Assembly (NCBI RefSeq): GCF_000209655.1
Contig: NC_015458.1
Location: forward strand, 3,286,001-3,350,000
DNA from: Pusillimonas sp. T7-7
Lineage (GTDB): Bacteria > Pseudomonadota > Gammaproteobacteria > Burkholderiales > Burkholderiaceae_B
DNA: 64,000 nt
Direction of reading: 5' to 3'
This document shows positions 21,763 to 30,558 of the stretch, in pieces. Each line of letters opens with the position of its first letter. Position 1 is the first letter of the stretch. Both the position numbers and the translations under genes were made by a program. The notes under the pieces were generated by a model. It did no database searches and had not been told where the DNA came from. It saw only the letters and a list, made by a program, of their open reading frames with translations.

Positions 21763-22776
21763 TCAGGTAAATACGTCTTCGATGCGCTGTGCATCCAATA
21801 TCTGTACCGCCCAGCGATCCAGGTTTGACTGGTCTGCATCGGCCAAACGGACTTGAGCCCACTCGGGAATATTACCGAACTTGCGTGCGATCTGAGTAGC
21901 AAGGATGTCGGACACAGCCTCACGTTTGCCTTCTTTCAATCCTTCTTCACGCCCACGTCTGAGCGCGACGCGTTCAATGGTGTTGACGTAAGTCATGTTG
22001 TATTCCTCTTCGATCAGGCTGATGGCATGGATGAAGCGCTGTTCCATTGATGCTGGTAAGACTAGCATAGCATCCAGAATGTTGAATAGCTGCTCGATCT
22101 TTTTGCGTCCAAACCCCCAGTCGTGTAGATGGCGTACTAAGGCCGTTTTCCGTACGAATTGTTGCTGGCCTGCATGCCTGGAGTTGGCTTCCAACTGTGC
22201 CAGCACGACAACAGCGAAAGGGTTCTTGGGAGCCAGACGTAGCAACTCTTCCATGTGGGGGCGCCAGCTTTCCAGAATGGCGACGGGATAGCTGAACGTG
22301 AGGGTACAGCCATAGTGCTCGTAGCTATAAGTTTGCGTGGATGGACCGCCGCGGCGATGAGTAAGAACAGCGAGGCTGACCAGCGGATACTGTGGATGCT
22401 TTTCGCGCAGGCGTATGTGGTAGGTGAACATACGGGCCGGCAAATCGGTGTGGTTACGGACTCCGCCCTGAACCTCGGTGTGAATCAGCGTCAGGGAGTC
22501 TTGTCCGTTTAATAGGCGTACACGGACCAGTTTATCTACGTGCAGGCGACCGTGCTTGCTGCTGGCCGCCAATCTTTGCAGCTCTTTGTCTAGGAAAACG
22601 GGTTTGTGTGCCCAGTCGATTTGCGCGTGCAGGGTGGGCCAGAGTAAAGCCAAGAAATCGGGAAAGTAGGCGTCCAGCGCATTTTTCCACGCACCGTCGT
22701 AATCTGGAGGCGCCTGGGTCGCAGTGCTTCCTGATGAGGGGGTGTCGCAAGGGTCATCTTTGGGAAGGTCTGGCAT
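21763..22776 (-). CDS. DUF4351-containing putative PD-(D/E)XK nuclease
   Basis: A 337-residue protein resembling the Rpn/YhgA-like putative transposase-nuclease family. Residues ~25-250 hold the nuclease-like region, with DKLVRVRLLNGQDSLTLIHTEVQ supplying the D...ExQ pattern of PD-(D/E)XK folds. The last ~60 residues, beginning near DILATQIARKFG, match the DUF4351 domain. Related proteins are often mobile or present in many copies and promote recombination. It stands alone between the YdeI-like gene and a GST gene. Catalytic activity is inferred from the fold pattern only. Confidence 0.78.
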   Translation of the reverse strand: MPDLPKDDPCDTPSSGSTATQAPPDYDGAWKNALDAYFPDFLALLWPTLHAQIDWAHKPVFLDKELQRLAASSKHGRLHVDKLVRVRLLNGQDSLTLIHTEVQGGVRNHTDLPARMFTYHIRLREKHPQYPLVSLAVLTHRRGGPSTQTYSYEHYGCTLTFSYPVAILESWRPHMEELLRLAPKNPFAVVVLAQLEANSRHAGQQQFVRKTALVRHLHDWGFGRKKIEQLFNILDAMLVLPASMEQRFIHAISLIEEEYNMTYVNTIERVALRRGREEGLKEGKREAVSDILATQIARKFGNIPEWAQVRLADADQSNLDRWAVQILDAQRIEDVFT

Positions 22777-22978
22777 AGCGGGGGCGTGGATGCGAAGACT
22801 AAACCCCGACTATGCCTGGCCGTGTTGCTGGAGAACAGCGCGAGTGACTGTAAAGATCACAGGGCAAAAGTACTGTGTATACGTAAGCTCAGGAGTCGGT
22901 TAAAAAACGATTCCTCCGAGCTACAGACGGCTGAACCCGATCCTAAATAGACCTTGAACGTATTGTCGAACCGCTTCG

Positions 22979-23614
22979 TTAAGCTGCCGCCGGCCGCATG
23001 TCAGCAAGGGCCTCCGCGATCCGCTGCGGCGCCTTGGGACGCGCATACATCCGCTCGAGATATGCTTTAAGGTTGGGGAAATTGTCGATCAGCCCGTTTT
23101 CATTACCCCAGTCCAGAACGTAGGCGGTGACGCAGTCCGCGATGCTTATGGTATTGCCTACGATGAACTCGCGCCCATCCAGATGGCGGTCAAGTATTGC
23201 AGCCATCGACACAAACTCCTCTTTGGCGAGGGCAATGTCTTGTGGCAGACGCTTGTCTTCGGGATATACAAAGCTGTGTCGAGCTATCCGCCACAGGGGC
23301 TGTTCAAGCTCAGTGACCGCAAACATAGACCAGCGATACGCCTGCGCGCGCTCTGATAGGTCGGCGGGCATGAGCCTTTTGGCGCCATACTTCTCTGCCA
23401 AGTACATGACGATCGCGGCCGACTCTGTGAGTACAAGGTCGCCGTCGACCAGCACTGGAAGCTTTCCAGTGGGGTTCAGGCGCAGGAAGTCGGGGTGACG
23501 GTTCTCGCCGGCAAGGATGTTGACGGGCACAAACTCAAACTCCGCATCAAGTTCTTGAAGGGCCCAGCGTGCGCGGAGCGAGCGCGTAGGACCCAGTCCA
23601 TACAGTTTCATCAT
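22979..23614 (-). CDS. Glutathione S-transferase
   Basis: A 211-residue cytosolic GST with an N-terminal thioredoxin-fold domain (MKLYGLGPTRSLRARWALQELD, the conserved cis-proline NPTGKLPVL, and TESAAIVMYLAEKYG for glutathione). The C-terminal helical domain includes the family signature SIADCVTAYVLDWG. The start is either of two adjacent ATGs at 23614 and 23611. The substrate is unknown. It lies upstream of a LysR regulator on the same strand but separated by 154 bases. Confidence 0.93.
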   Translation of the reverse strand: MMKLYGLGPTRSLRARWALQELDAEFEFVPVNILAGENRHPDFLRLNPTGKLPVLVDGDLVLTESAAIVMYLAEKYGAKRLMPADLSERAQAYRWSMFAVTELEQPLWRIARHSFVYPEDKRLPQDIALAKEEFVSMAAILDRHLDGREFIVGNTISIADCVTAYVLDWGNENGLIDNFPNLKAYLERMYARPKAPQRIAEALADMRPAAA

Positions 23615-23768
23615 TTTGGTTGTCCCCAGTTTCGTTTCAAAGAGAAAGCGGTGTCATGACATTGACAAAGACGTGGGGGGTGCGAGCGGCAAGCAGCTTC
23701 TGTTTCCGACGCATCGGCGTCTCATTGCCTAATATACCAACAGCTTGGTTCCCTGCCTAGCGTACGTT

Positions 23769-24707
23769 TCAAGCCATTTTTGAGACGGAGCGCTGCTTCG
23801 CTTCCTTTGGGGTGCACTGAGCTTTGCCAAGGAGCTCGACCAGCCGCGACTCGCATGGGGAGAGCTCATACCCCCGTCGTTGCGAGATCATGAATGTGAG
23901 CGAACCGAGGTGCCAGGCGTGGCGTTCAAGCTCGACGAGCTGTCCGTTCGCCAGGTCCCTGTCAACGAGGTGCCGTGGCAAGTGCCCCCAGCCGAGTCCG
24001 GCCTTGAGAAGATCACGTTTGGCGCCTAGATCATTGACCAGCCACTGGCGCTTGCCGGCGACGCCCTGTTGGATCTTTTCCGCTCCCGGCTGGTTGTCTG
24101 TAACGACGATCTGAACATGTCTGCCAAACTCGTCCATCGGGATGGGTGTCCGTGTTGAAGCCAGGGGGTGGGATGGTGCGCAAACCGTCACCATCTCTGC
24201 CGCACACAGCCAGTGGCGTTCTATGGCATCCGGGTCCACTTCTGGCACGTTCTCGATCGTGACAGCTAGGGCACACACTCTTTCGAACACCAGGTTCTCA
24301 CCGCCTTGCATGGTCGTGATTCGCAGGTCGATCAGGGCGGTGTGGAACTCCGCTTGCAGCGTCTTCAAACAGTTGATCAGATAGGCGCGCGGAAAGTAGG
24401 CATCGATCGCAACTGAAACCTGTGGCGCCCCGGCCCTGGCGATCGAGCTGGCGCGGTTCTTCATCTCTTCGGTGCGTGAAATCACTGCCCGTGCGTCGGG
24501 CAAGAGGCTGTGCCCCGCCGCAGTGAGCTGCGCCTTCCGTGTGTTTCGCTCGAACAACTCGACATCAAATGCGCTTTCTAGCGCCTTGATTGCGTGGCTG
24601 ATGGCTGACTGTGCGCGCCGGAGTTTCCGCGCCGCACCCGAAAAGCTTCCCTGATCGCAGACCGCAACGAACGCACGCAGTTGGTTGATGGTGACATTGT
24701 CGAGCAT
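23769..24707 (-). CDS. LysR-family transcriptional regulator
   Basis: A 312-residue LysR-type regulator. The N-terminal winged HTH covers residues 6-65 (INQLRAFVAVCDQGSFSGAARKLR, then AISHAIKALE). A periplasmic-binding-protein-like effector domain follows. It is divergent from the F420-type oxidoreductase gene starting at 24877, the classical arrangement for a LysR regulator and its target. A small dyad, cttga-4-tcaag, lies in the shared 169-base interval. The inducer is unknown. Confidence 0.94.
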   Translation of the reverse strand: MLDNVTINQLRAFVAVCDQGSFSGAARKLRRAQSAISHAIKALESAFDVELFERNTRKAQLTAAGHSLLPDARAVISRTEEMKNRASSIARAGAPQVSVAIDAYFPRAYLINCLKTLQAEFHTALIDLRITTMQGGENLVFERVCALAVTIENVPEVDPDAIERHWLCAAEMVTVCAPSHPLASTRTPIPMDEFGRHVQIVVTDNQPGAEKIQQGVAGKRQWLVNDLGAKRDLLKAGLGWGHLPRHLVDRDLANGQLVELERHAWHLGSLTFMISQRRGYELSPCESRLVELLGKAQCTPKEAKQRSVSKMA

Positions 24708-24753
24708 TTACATCTAAATAATAGATTGAATTAAGCAATTTTTCGTCAATTGT

Positions 24754-24767
24754 CTTGATATGTCAAG
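24754..24767. promoter_or_regulatory. Possible LysR operator dyad
   Basis: CTTGA and TCAAG separated by four bases form a small dyad between the divergent LysR gene and oxidoreductase gene. Position and symmetry fit a LysR-type site, but dyads this short arise often by chance. Confidence 0.3.
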
Positions 24768-24876
24768 AGGTTCACAATGGCTTGACTTTCGATGGAGGAC
24801 GCCAATCCGGCGGCGCTCCTGGCATCGGCCCCGCCGTCGACGGCGGCCTGGCGCAAATCTGACTAAAGGAAAATAT

Positions 24877-25488
24877 ATGAACTACGCAATTATTGGCTTC
24901 GGCGAGATCGGCCAGGCTCTGGCCAAGGCATTTGCCCGAAGCGGCATCGAAGTATCCGTTGCCACCACTCGCGGTCCGGAAAGCTTTGCATCCGCTGCGG
25001 CCGCGATCGGACCCGAGATCGTTCCCACCACACTGGCGGAAGCGGTCAAGGCGGACATCGTCTTTCTGGCGGTCCGTTACGAGTCGCACCGGAATGTCGC
25101 GAAGGCGCTGCCAACCTGGAAGGGAAAGATCATCATTGACGTGACCAATACCTACGGCACATCCCCCGAGGAACTGGGAGGACAGCCTTCTTCCAAGCTC
25201 GTCGCGCAGGCTTTCACTGGTGGCAGCTTGGTTAAGGGTTTCAACCATTTGGCCGCTGCTGTCCTTGGCCAGGATCCAACCGTACAGGGTGGCAGGAGAG
25301 TCGTGTTCCTGACAAGCGACGATGACGGTGCAGCAGCGCCGGTGGCTGCCCTAGCCGAGCGGCTAGGTTTCGCACCCGTCAATCTTGGGAAGCTTGAAGA
25401 GGGTGGCGCACTTGTGCACGCGCGGGACAAAATCTGGGGGCCTCTGATCTTCCAGGACCTGTTTAAGAAAGAGCCGCGAGCGATATAA
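24877..25488 (+). CDS. F420-dependent NADP oxidoreductase-like protein
   Basis: A 203-residue Rossmann protein of the NADP oxidoreductase, coenzyme F420-dependent family, which in proteobacteria normally acts with NADP rather than F420. The dinucleotide motif is GFGEIGQALAKAF at residues 6-18, followed by VFLAVRYES and IIDVTNTYG. An AAAGGA at 24865-24870 supports the ATG at 24877. The frame runs open 39 codons further upstream, but that part is basic and unlike the family. Divergent from the LysR gene, its probable regulator. Confidence 0.87.
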   Translation: MNYAIIGFGEIGQALAKAFARSGIEVSVATTRGPESFASAAAAIGPEIVPTTLAEAVKADIVFLAVRYESHRNVAKALPTWKGKIIIDVTNTYGTSPEELGGQPSSKLVAQAFTGGSLVKGFNHLAAAVLGQDPTVQGGRRVVFLTSDDDGAAAPVAALAERLGFAPVNLGKLEEGGALVHARDKIWGPLIFQDLFKKEPRAI

Positions 25489-25578
25489 TTTAAAACGCTG
25501 CACCCAGTATGATCCATGTGTATCTAGTCGGATTTCTATGCTATTAAAGAAAGATTCTTCACATGCGATTGGATTGCC

Positions 25579-26553
25579 ATGCCTTCAGCCATTGTCCTGC
25601 ACCGAGCGGGACCCCCAGAGAACCTGAAATTTGAGCACATCAGCGTTCAAGACCCTTTGCCCGCAGAGATTCGACTCAGACATACCGCCGTTGGCGTGAA
25701 TTTTCACGACACTTACGTCCGGTCGGGTTTGTATCAAACGCTCGCTTTACCCGGCATTCCAGGTATCGAAGGCGTCGGGGTCGTCACTGAGCTGGGAAGT
25801 GAAGTCAAGCACTTGAACGTTGGTGACCGTGTTGCATACATTCACCTAGGCTACGGCTCTTATTCGGAAGAACGCACGTTGCCTGCCAAGGCAGCAATTC
25901 GGTTACCTGCTGGTATCGATGACTACGTTGTCGCTGCCACTTTGCTCAAGGGTCTCACCGCGCAGGTTCTGATCCATGAGGTTTATGCCGTTAAACCTGG
26001 AGACTGGGTGCTTGTCCACGCCACAGCAGGAGGTGTTGGTTCCTTGCTCAGCCAATGGGCCAGGCACTTGGGCGCTAGGGTCATTGGTACGGTGGGTTCA
26101 GAACCTAAAGTGGATTTGGCCCAGCGCTACGGATGTAGTCATGTCATTCAGTACAGACAAGAGGATTTTGTCGCTCGGGTTAACGATATTACGAGCGGCG
26201 AAGGGGTGCAGGTGGTATACGACGCCGTTGGCAAGGACACTTTCTTAGGCTCTCTAGCATGCTTGGCGCCATGTGGGCATCTGGCAAATTACGGGCAGGC
26301 ATCGGGCCCCGTACCGCCGTTTGAAGTATCTGCCTTGTTCTCTAAGTCCAACTCGCTGTCCCGGCCGAGCGTATTCCAACACCTGAGGACAACCGAGAAA
26401 CTGCATGCCGCAGCAGCCACGCTTTTCAAAGCACTGAACGATCAGATTTTGCAGCCTGGTCATATCGCAACATTTGATCTCGCCAAGGCAGCGCAAGCGC
26501 ATCACGAGATGGAGTCCAGATCACGACAAGGGTCAGTGATACTCACGATATAG
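25579..26553 (+). CDS. NADPH:quinone oxidoreductase, zinc-free MDR family
   Basis: A 324-residue medium-chain reductase of the QorA group. The substrate-entry region is GVNFHDTYVRSGLYQTLALPGIPGIEGVGVV. The nucleotide-binding motif is ATAGGVGSLLSQWARHLGARVIGT near residue 152. No structural zinc cysteines are present, which fits quinone oxidoreductases rather than alcohol dehydrogenases. It follows the F420-type oxidoreductase by 90 bases on the same strand and may belong to the same LysR-controlled unit. Confidence 0.92.
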   Translation: MPSAIVLHRAGPPENLKFEHISVQDPLPAEIRLRHTAVGVNFHDTYVRSGLYQTLALPGIPGIEGVGVVTELGSEVKHLNVGDRVAYIHLGYGSYSEERTLPAKAAIRLPAGIDDYVVAATLLKGLTAQVLIHEVYAVKPGDWVLVHATAGGVGSLLSQWARHLGARVIGTVGSEPKVDLAQRYGCSHVIQYRQEDFVARVNDITSGEGVQVVYDAVGKDTFLGSLACLAPCGHLANYGQASGPVPPFEVSALFSKSNSLSRPSVFQHLRTTEKLHAAAATLFKALNDQILQPGHIATFDLAKAAQAHHEMESRSRQGSVILTI

Positions 26554-26688
26554 CCGATGGGACTACGGAGTTCACGTCGACGCGGTAATCCTTCGATCGA
26601 TAAGCCCGACAGCAATTATGGCGCCTGACTTCGAGAAGCTGACACTGACGCTCGAGCTAAAACTGCGACCTGTCAGAGTCGTCGGCCT

Positions 26689-27216
26689 TCAACAGGGAGT
26701 TAGGCGTCCCTGTGCCTTTGGCGCTGTATAACGACATGCGTGGCCTTCTCCGACGCTACGAATCCGGCAGCGGCCGCCCGTGCTTGACCTAGCGCCTCGC
26801 GAATGCCGCCTGTTATGAAGTGGAGCGTGTGTGTTGGGAATAGCCATTGGTGCAACTCCGTTCCGCCAACGCCTAAAAACCCATCCATATACCAATGCAT
26901 TGCCCACGAGCAACCCTAACGCAAGCCATATCTGAATCTGGCGGGTGAGCCCTGGTGGGTAGATGATTTGCGTGAGGTAATGCTCGATAAAACCGCCGTA
27001 ATACCCCTCTTGCCCTGCAAGCTGACGCAGGCTGTTCTCTAGCGGGGTAAGCGGGCATATCCATCCGAGCCCGACCGCAGCGGCGCCCCAGGCTAGTGCG
27101 GCAAGATGCCAGGGCGCGACGCGCGGCTTCCATACGACGAGCAGGCCGCCGAACATGACAAAAGCCACGAACAAGGCATGAGTCAGCAAAACAAGGTCGG
27201 CAAAGACTCGGTACAT
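26689..27216 (-). CDS. DUF2784 membrane protein with foreign C-terminal extension
   Basis: Residues 1 to about 116 are a normal DUF2784 protein: short membrane spans, the conserved GWICPLTPLENSLRQLAGQ and YYGGFIEHYL, and a final span ending LVYGWVF. Family members are about 120-130 residues. The remaining ~57 residues of this 175-residue frame are basic and unlike the family. In the -1 register the same DNA encodes pieces of a dihydrofolate-reductase-like protein, so the tail is an accident of a deletion that joined two genes. Function of DUF2784 is unknown. Confidence 0.75.
   Translation of the reverse strand: MYRVFADLVLLTHALFVAFVMFGGLLVVWKPRVAPWHLAALAWGAAAVGLGWICPLTPLENSLRQLAGQEGYYGGFIEHYLTQIIYPPGLTRQIQIWLALGLLVGNALVYGWVFRRWRNGVAPMAIPNTHAPLHNRRHSRGARSSTGGRCRIRSVGEGHACRYTAPKAQGRLTPC
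26700..26885 (-). pseudogene. Remnant of a dihydrofolate-reductase-like (RibD C-terminal) gene
   Basis: One frame holds three recognisable pieces of a COG0262-type protein in the correct order: LGVGGTELHQWLFPTHT (normally ~40 residues from the N-terminus), LHFITGGIREALGQARAAA (middle) and SEKATHVVIQRQ (C-terminus). The intervening sequence is missing, so an original gene of some 200 codons has shrunk to about 60 by at least two internal deletions that kept frame. The segment overlaps the out-of-frame tail of the DUF2784 gene. Identification is by remembered family sequence only. Confidence 0.6.
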
Positions 27217-27342
27217 AAAAAGTCCGTGTTGGAAGCTGTATCTCAGTACAGGTTCATCAATTTAGCGTCACAAGCAGTGGCGATCAAGATCAATATTCGT
27301 ACTTGGGCCATACGCCTGGTTTCCTTTTCAGACACATCGAAA

Positions 27343-27372
27343 CATGGCCCTGCTTTCCAGAGCAGGACCATG
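27343..27372. repeat. Hairpin in the gap upstream of the DUF481 gene
   Basis: Arms catggccctgct (27343-27354) and agcaggaccatg (27361-27372) pair with one mismatch around a 6-base loop. It sits alone in the interval between the divergent DUF2784 and DUF481 genes. No T-run follows, so it is not a typical terminator; a role in mRNA structure or protein binding is possible. Nothing else recognisable was seen in this interval. Confidence 0.5.
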
Positions 27373-27503
27373 GCGTAGCTGCATGGCGATCTGTCTGTTG
27401 TCGGCTAAAAGTTCAGCTCTTGCTGCTATAGCAAGCTCACCCCAAGGGCTATTATCATCATGCCGTATATCCACCTGTGTGGCGCGCGAGCGTCTCTTCC
27501 ACT

Positions 27504-28622
27504 ATGCCCATAGCCCAGCCACAGTCCTTCTTGCATGTGCATGCTTTTTCCTTCCTTGCCTTGATTTTCCGACAGTTTGCTCTAGTGAGTGGGTGGCGCC
27601 ACCTTGCCCTGGCTGCGCTGTTGATCGCATGGGCGACAACGGCGTGGTCTGACACCGTCTGGCTCAAAAACGGCGATCGCCTGACCGGCACAATCAAGTC
27701 TCTTGATGGCGGGCAGCTCTTGATGGACACCGAGTATGGAGGCGTCCTGCGCATCAAGTTCGATCATGTGGCAACGCTGCAAAGCGACGGCGAGCTGGTC
27801 GTAAGCGATCAGTCGCTGCGCCGCAGCTATCTGGCGAAACTCGGCCGTGCGGAGTCGGGGCAGGTGACGCTGGTGGGAATACGCCGCGACGCGGATGGCG
27901 CCCGGACGCCTGTGGATGACAGTGTGCCGCTAAGCGAGGTCGAACGCGTGGTCAGGCCCAAGCCTTTGATCCGCGACACGCTGGTGTCGGGCACGCTTGA
28001 TCTGGGCCTGAGCCGGAAGTCGGCATCAACCAAAAGTCAGGATTACAGCGCAGCATTGCGAGGCGAGGCCCGTCATGGGGTGTGGCGCCATCAGCTTGAG
28101 GCAAACTATGCCAAGCTGAAGGAAAACGAGAGTATCACCACCGACACCTATGGCGCTACATACTCGCTTGACGGGTTTTTGACGGAAAAGGTGTTCTGGC
28201 AGGGCCGCCTGACGCACGAACGAGACTTCGTCGAAGATCTTGATCGTCAAACTGGCTACGGCACCGGCCCTGGATATCAGTTCTGGGACAACGATCTGGG
28301 TGCATTTTCGTTGGCGCTGCTGTTGGGCCGTATGCACTACGGCTACAGCGACGGCAGTTCCGACAGCTTCTATGCCGTAAGCCTGCGCTGGGACTACACA
28401 CGCTATTTCCGAGCCAAGCAATTCGAGATTTTCGCCCGGGGCGAATTCGCCCGGCCACTGAGCAATGCGGCCGATTTCAGTTTGAACGCAGAGATGGGCG
28501 GGCGCTACAACGTCAACGACTGGGCCTCTGTTTACCTCAAGCTGTCGCGCAACCAGGTCAGCGGATCACGAAAGAATCTGAACGAGAATCTGATAAGCAC
28601 CGGCCTGGGCATCAAATGGTGA
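27504..28622 (+). CDS. DUF481 outer-membrane beta-barrel protein
   Basis: About 372 residues from the ATG at 27504 (a GTG at 27477 is an alternative). A long N-terminal signal region ends near AWATTAWSDT. Then comes a small SH3-like segment typical of this family (TVWLKNGDRLTGTIKSLDGGQLLMDTEYGGVLRIKFDHV). From about residue 160 the protein consists of alternating aromatic-rich strands and ends VSTGLGIKW-like with a terminal aromatic residue, as in outer-membrane barrels. Role unknown; the family occurs often in Gram-negative envelopes. Confidence 0.82.
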   Translation: MPIAQPQSFLHVHAFSFLALIFRQFALVSGWRHLALAALLIAWATTAWSDTVWLKNGDRLTGTIKSLDGGQLLMDTEYGGVLRIKFDHVATLQSDGELVVSDQSLRRSYLAKLGRAESGQVTLVGIRRDADGARTPVDDSVPLSEVERVVRPKPLIRDTLVSGTLDLGLSRKSASTKSQDYSAALRGEARHGVWRHQLEANYAKLKENESITTDTYGATYSLDGFLTEKVFWQGRLTHERDFVEDLDRQTGYGTGPGYQFWDNDLGAFSLALLLGRMHYGYSDGSSDSFYAVSLRWDYTRYFRAKQFEIFARGEFARPLSNAADFSLNAEMGGRYNVNDWASVYLKLSRNQVSGSRKNLNENLISTGLGIKW

Positions 28623-28645
28623 GCATGCAGGGCCAGAACCCGATC

Positions 28646-28681
28646 GCCAAGCTGCCTTAGTCACTTTCAACGCAGCTTGGC
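28646..28681. terminator. Possible bidirectional terminator hairpin
   Basis: Perfect 10-bp arms gccaagctgc (28646-28655) and gcagcttggc (28672-28681) with a 16-base loop lie between two convergent genes. There is no T-run on either side, so it is weak as an intrinsic terminator. Confidence 0.4.
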
Positions 28682-29116
28682 TACAGTGTCGCCAGACACA
28701 TCCCCCTTTTGGCCGCCGAACTCGACCCGCAGGTAATTGGCAAGCTCAGCCATCTGGGCATTGTCCAGGGCGTCGGCAAAGCCGGGCATGGCCTGCCGGC
28801 TTTGATTACCGGGAAAGTCTTTTTGCTCTAGTCCGTGCAGCATGACATGAAGAAGGTTATGCGGATCCGGATTGCGAACGGTTGAATTGCCCGCCAGCGC
28901 TACGGTTACATTGGGTTTGCCTTGCCCTTGCGCCGCATGGCAGCCTGCGCACAAGGCCAGGTAATGGCTGCGCCCCGTACCCAGGGTGGCGATTGAGGTG
29001 AACAAGTTGAGTGCGACGCCGTCCTTGCGAATCTGCATGGGCAGGAAAGGCAGCGCGAGCGCATCAAGATTTGCTAAAGGTGTTGCCGTGCTTACCCCGG
29101 GCAACACGTCGGGCAA
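28667..29116 (-). pseudogene. 5'-truncated c-type cytochrome gene
   Basis: The frame encodes 149 residues with one haem-binding CAGCH (C56-H60) and a likely axial methionine in QAMPGF. It has no signal peptide, which a periplasmic c-type cytochrome needs. The flow of the sequence (SIATLGTGRSHYLALCAGCH to AELANYLRVEFGGQ) fits the last haem domain of a larger multi-haem subunit such as those of alcohol or gluconate dehydrogenases. The upstream part is missing where the serine-hydrolase gene region begins, so I read it as a decayed fragment. Confidence 0.65.
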
Positions 29117-29220
29117 TAAAATGGATACAAATGTTATTTATCGAAAACCCTTGCCCTCTTGTAGAATCGTCGAAAGTCCACAGTCATGTAGGATTTTCAC
29201 CCAAGAAAAGGAGAGAGGCA

Positions 29221-30558
29221 ATGTCAAGGCAGGTGACTAATTACGGGGTTTTCTTGAGTAAGATGGCGGCGGCTTCCTGGCTGCTGGCATTTTCTACTGT
29301 AGCGTTTTCTGCGCCAGAACTGTCCGAGGCCACACCGGAAGATGCTGGGATGTCTTCAGAGCGGCTAACAAAAATAAAGAACTATTTTGACCAAGAGGCT
29401 GAAGCGGGCCGACTTCCGGGTGGCGTCATTGCCATTGCGCGAGATGGCAAGCTCGTCATGCATGAATCCTTCGGGGCTCAGAATCCCAGTGCAGAAGGCG
29501 CAATGCCCAATGATGCGATTTTTCGCATCTACTCGATGACAAAACCGCTAGTGTCGGTGGCAGCAATGCAGCTAGTGGAAGATGGAACGATTCAACTCAC
29601 CGACCCGGTTTCAAAATGGTTACCCGAGTTCCAGGATATGAAGGTGAGCAGTGGCACCAAGGGCTCCGATGGAAAAATGACGTATGAACAGGTGCCGGCA
29701 CAGCAAGCGATGACAGTGCAGGATCTGCTGCGTCATACGGCGGGCCTGGCTTATGGTGAAATTACCGCCAATGAGGAGATTAAACAGGCTTATCAGGCGG
29801 CGGGCGCCTACAAGCCAGGCGAGGGCGAATTCGATTCAAGGGGCGTAACGCCTGCAGAGCAAGTAGCCGCTATTGCCAAAGCACCTCTGGCACACCAGCC
29901 AGGGACCGTCTGGGAATACAGTATGGCTTCCGACATCCTGGGCCGTGTCGTCGAATCTGCTTCAGACAAGACTCTGGGTGAATTTTTGAATGAGCGGGTT
30001 TTTTCACCCTTAAAGATGCAAGACACAGGTTTCCATGTTCCGGACCCAAAGCACAGCCGCATTGCCGAATCGTTTGAAGTCGATCCTTGGACAAAGAAGA
30101 CATACCCCTTGCTTGATGTATCGACGCCACCTAAAAATGACTCAGGCGGTGCGGGGGCTGTGTCAACGGCGCTGGACTATCTGCGCTTTTCTCAGATGCT
30201 GCTCAATGGAGGCAAGCTTGATGATGCCCAAGTCCTTAGTCCGACTACGGTTAAGTTAATGACCTCTGATCATCTGGGCGACCGTAAATCCAATCCGCTA
30301 AGCCCCGGTGCGCTGCTACTTGGAACGCCCGAGGGATACACCTTTGGTTTGGGATTTCTTGTACGAGAAGAACCAGGCATGGCGGGTGTTCATGGATCGG
30401 CAGGCGAATTTATGTGGGCCGGGTACGCCGGTACTTTTTTCTGGGTTGACCCATCAGAGAAGCTTGCTGTTGTGTTGATGACTCAACAGTCTGGCCCCTC
30501 ACGTGCGCACTATCGTAGAGCAATGAAAAATTTGGTCAGTCAGGCGATTGTGGATTGA
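29221..30558 (+). CDS. Beta-lactamase-family serine hydrolase
   Basis: A 445-residue exported protein of the class C beta-lactamase/esterase family (PF00144). A signal peptide covers residues 1-30 (hydrophobic AAASWLLAFSTVAFSA). The nucleophile motif SMTK is at S105-K108, a tyrosine motif WEYSMASD lies near residue 234, and the third box is HGSAGEF. AGGAGAGA precedes the ATG at 29221; the longer open frame upstream is not coding. Members may be esterases or peptidases, so resistance should not be assumed. The 3' end overlaps the RAYT-like gene by 19 bases in convergent orientation. Confidence 0.9.
   Translation: MSRQVTNYGVFLSKMAAASWLLAFSTVAFSAPELSEATPEDAGMSSERLTKIKNYFDQEAEAGRLPGGVIAIARDGKLVMHESFGAQNPSAEGAMPNDAIFRIYSMTKPLVSVAAMQLVEDGTIQLTDPVSKWLPEFQDMKVSSGTKGSDGKMTYEQVPAQQAMTVQDLLRHTAGLAYGEITANEEIKQAYQAAGAYKPGEGEFDSRGVTPAEQVAAIAKAPLAHQPGTVWEYSMASDILGRVVESASDKTLGEFLNERVFSPLKMQDTGFHVPDPKHSRIAESFEVDPWTKKTYPLLDVSTPPKNDSGGAGAVSTALDYLRFSQMLLNGGKLDDAQVLSPTTVKLMTSDHLGDRKSNPLSPGALLLGTPEGYTFGLGFLVREEPGMAGVHGSAGEFMWAGYAGTFFWVDPSEKLAVVLMTQQSGPSRAHYRRAMKNLVSQAIVD

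Noticed and set aside
22887-22922. Imperfect hairpin between the DUF4351 and GST genes
   Set aside because: The stem has several mismatches and the T-run lies in the loop, so it is not a terminator.
29011-29220. 70-codon upstream extension of the serine hydrolase
   Set aside because: The true start at 29221 has a ribosome binding site and a signal peptide; the extension overlaps the antisense cytochrome fragment.
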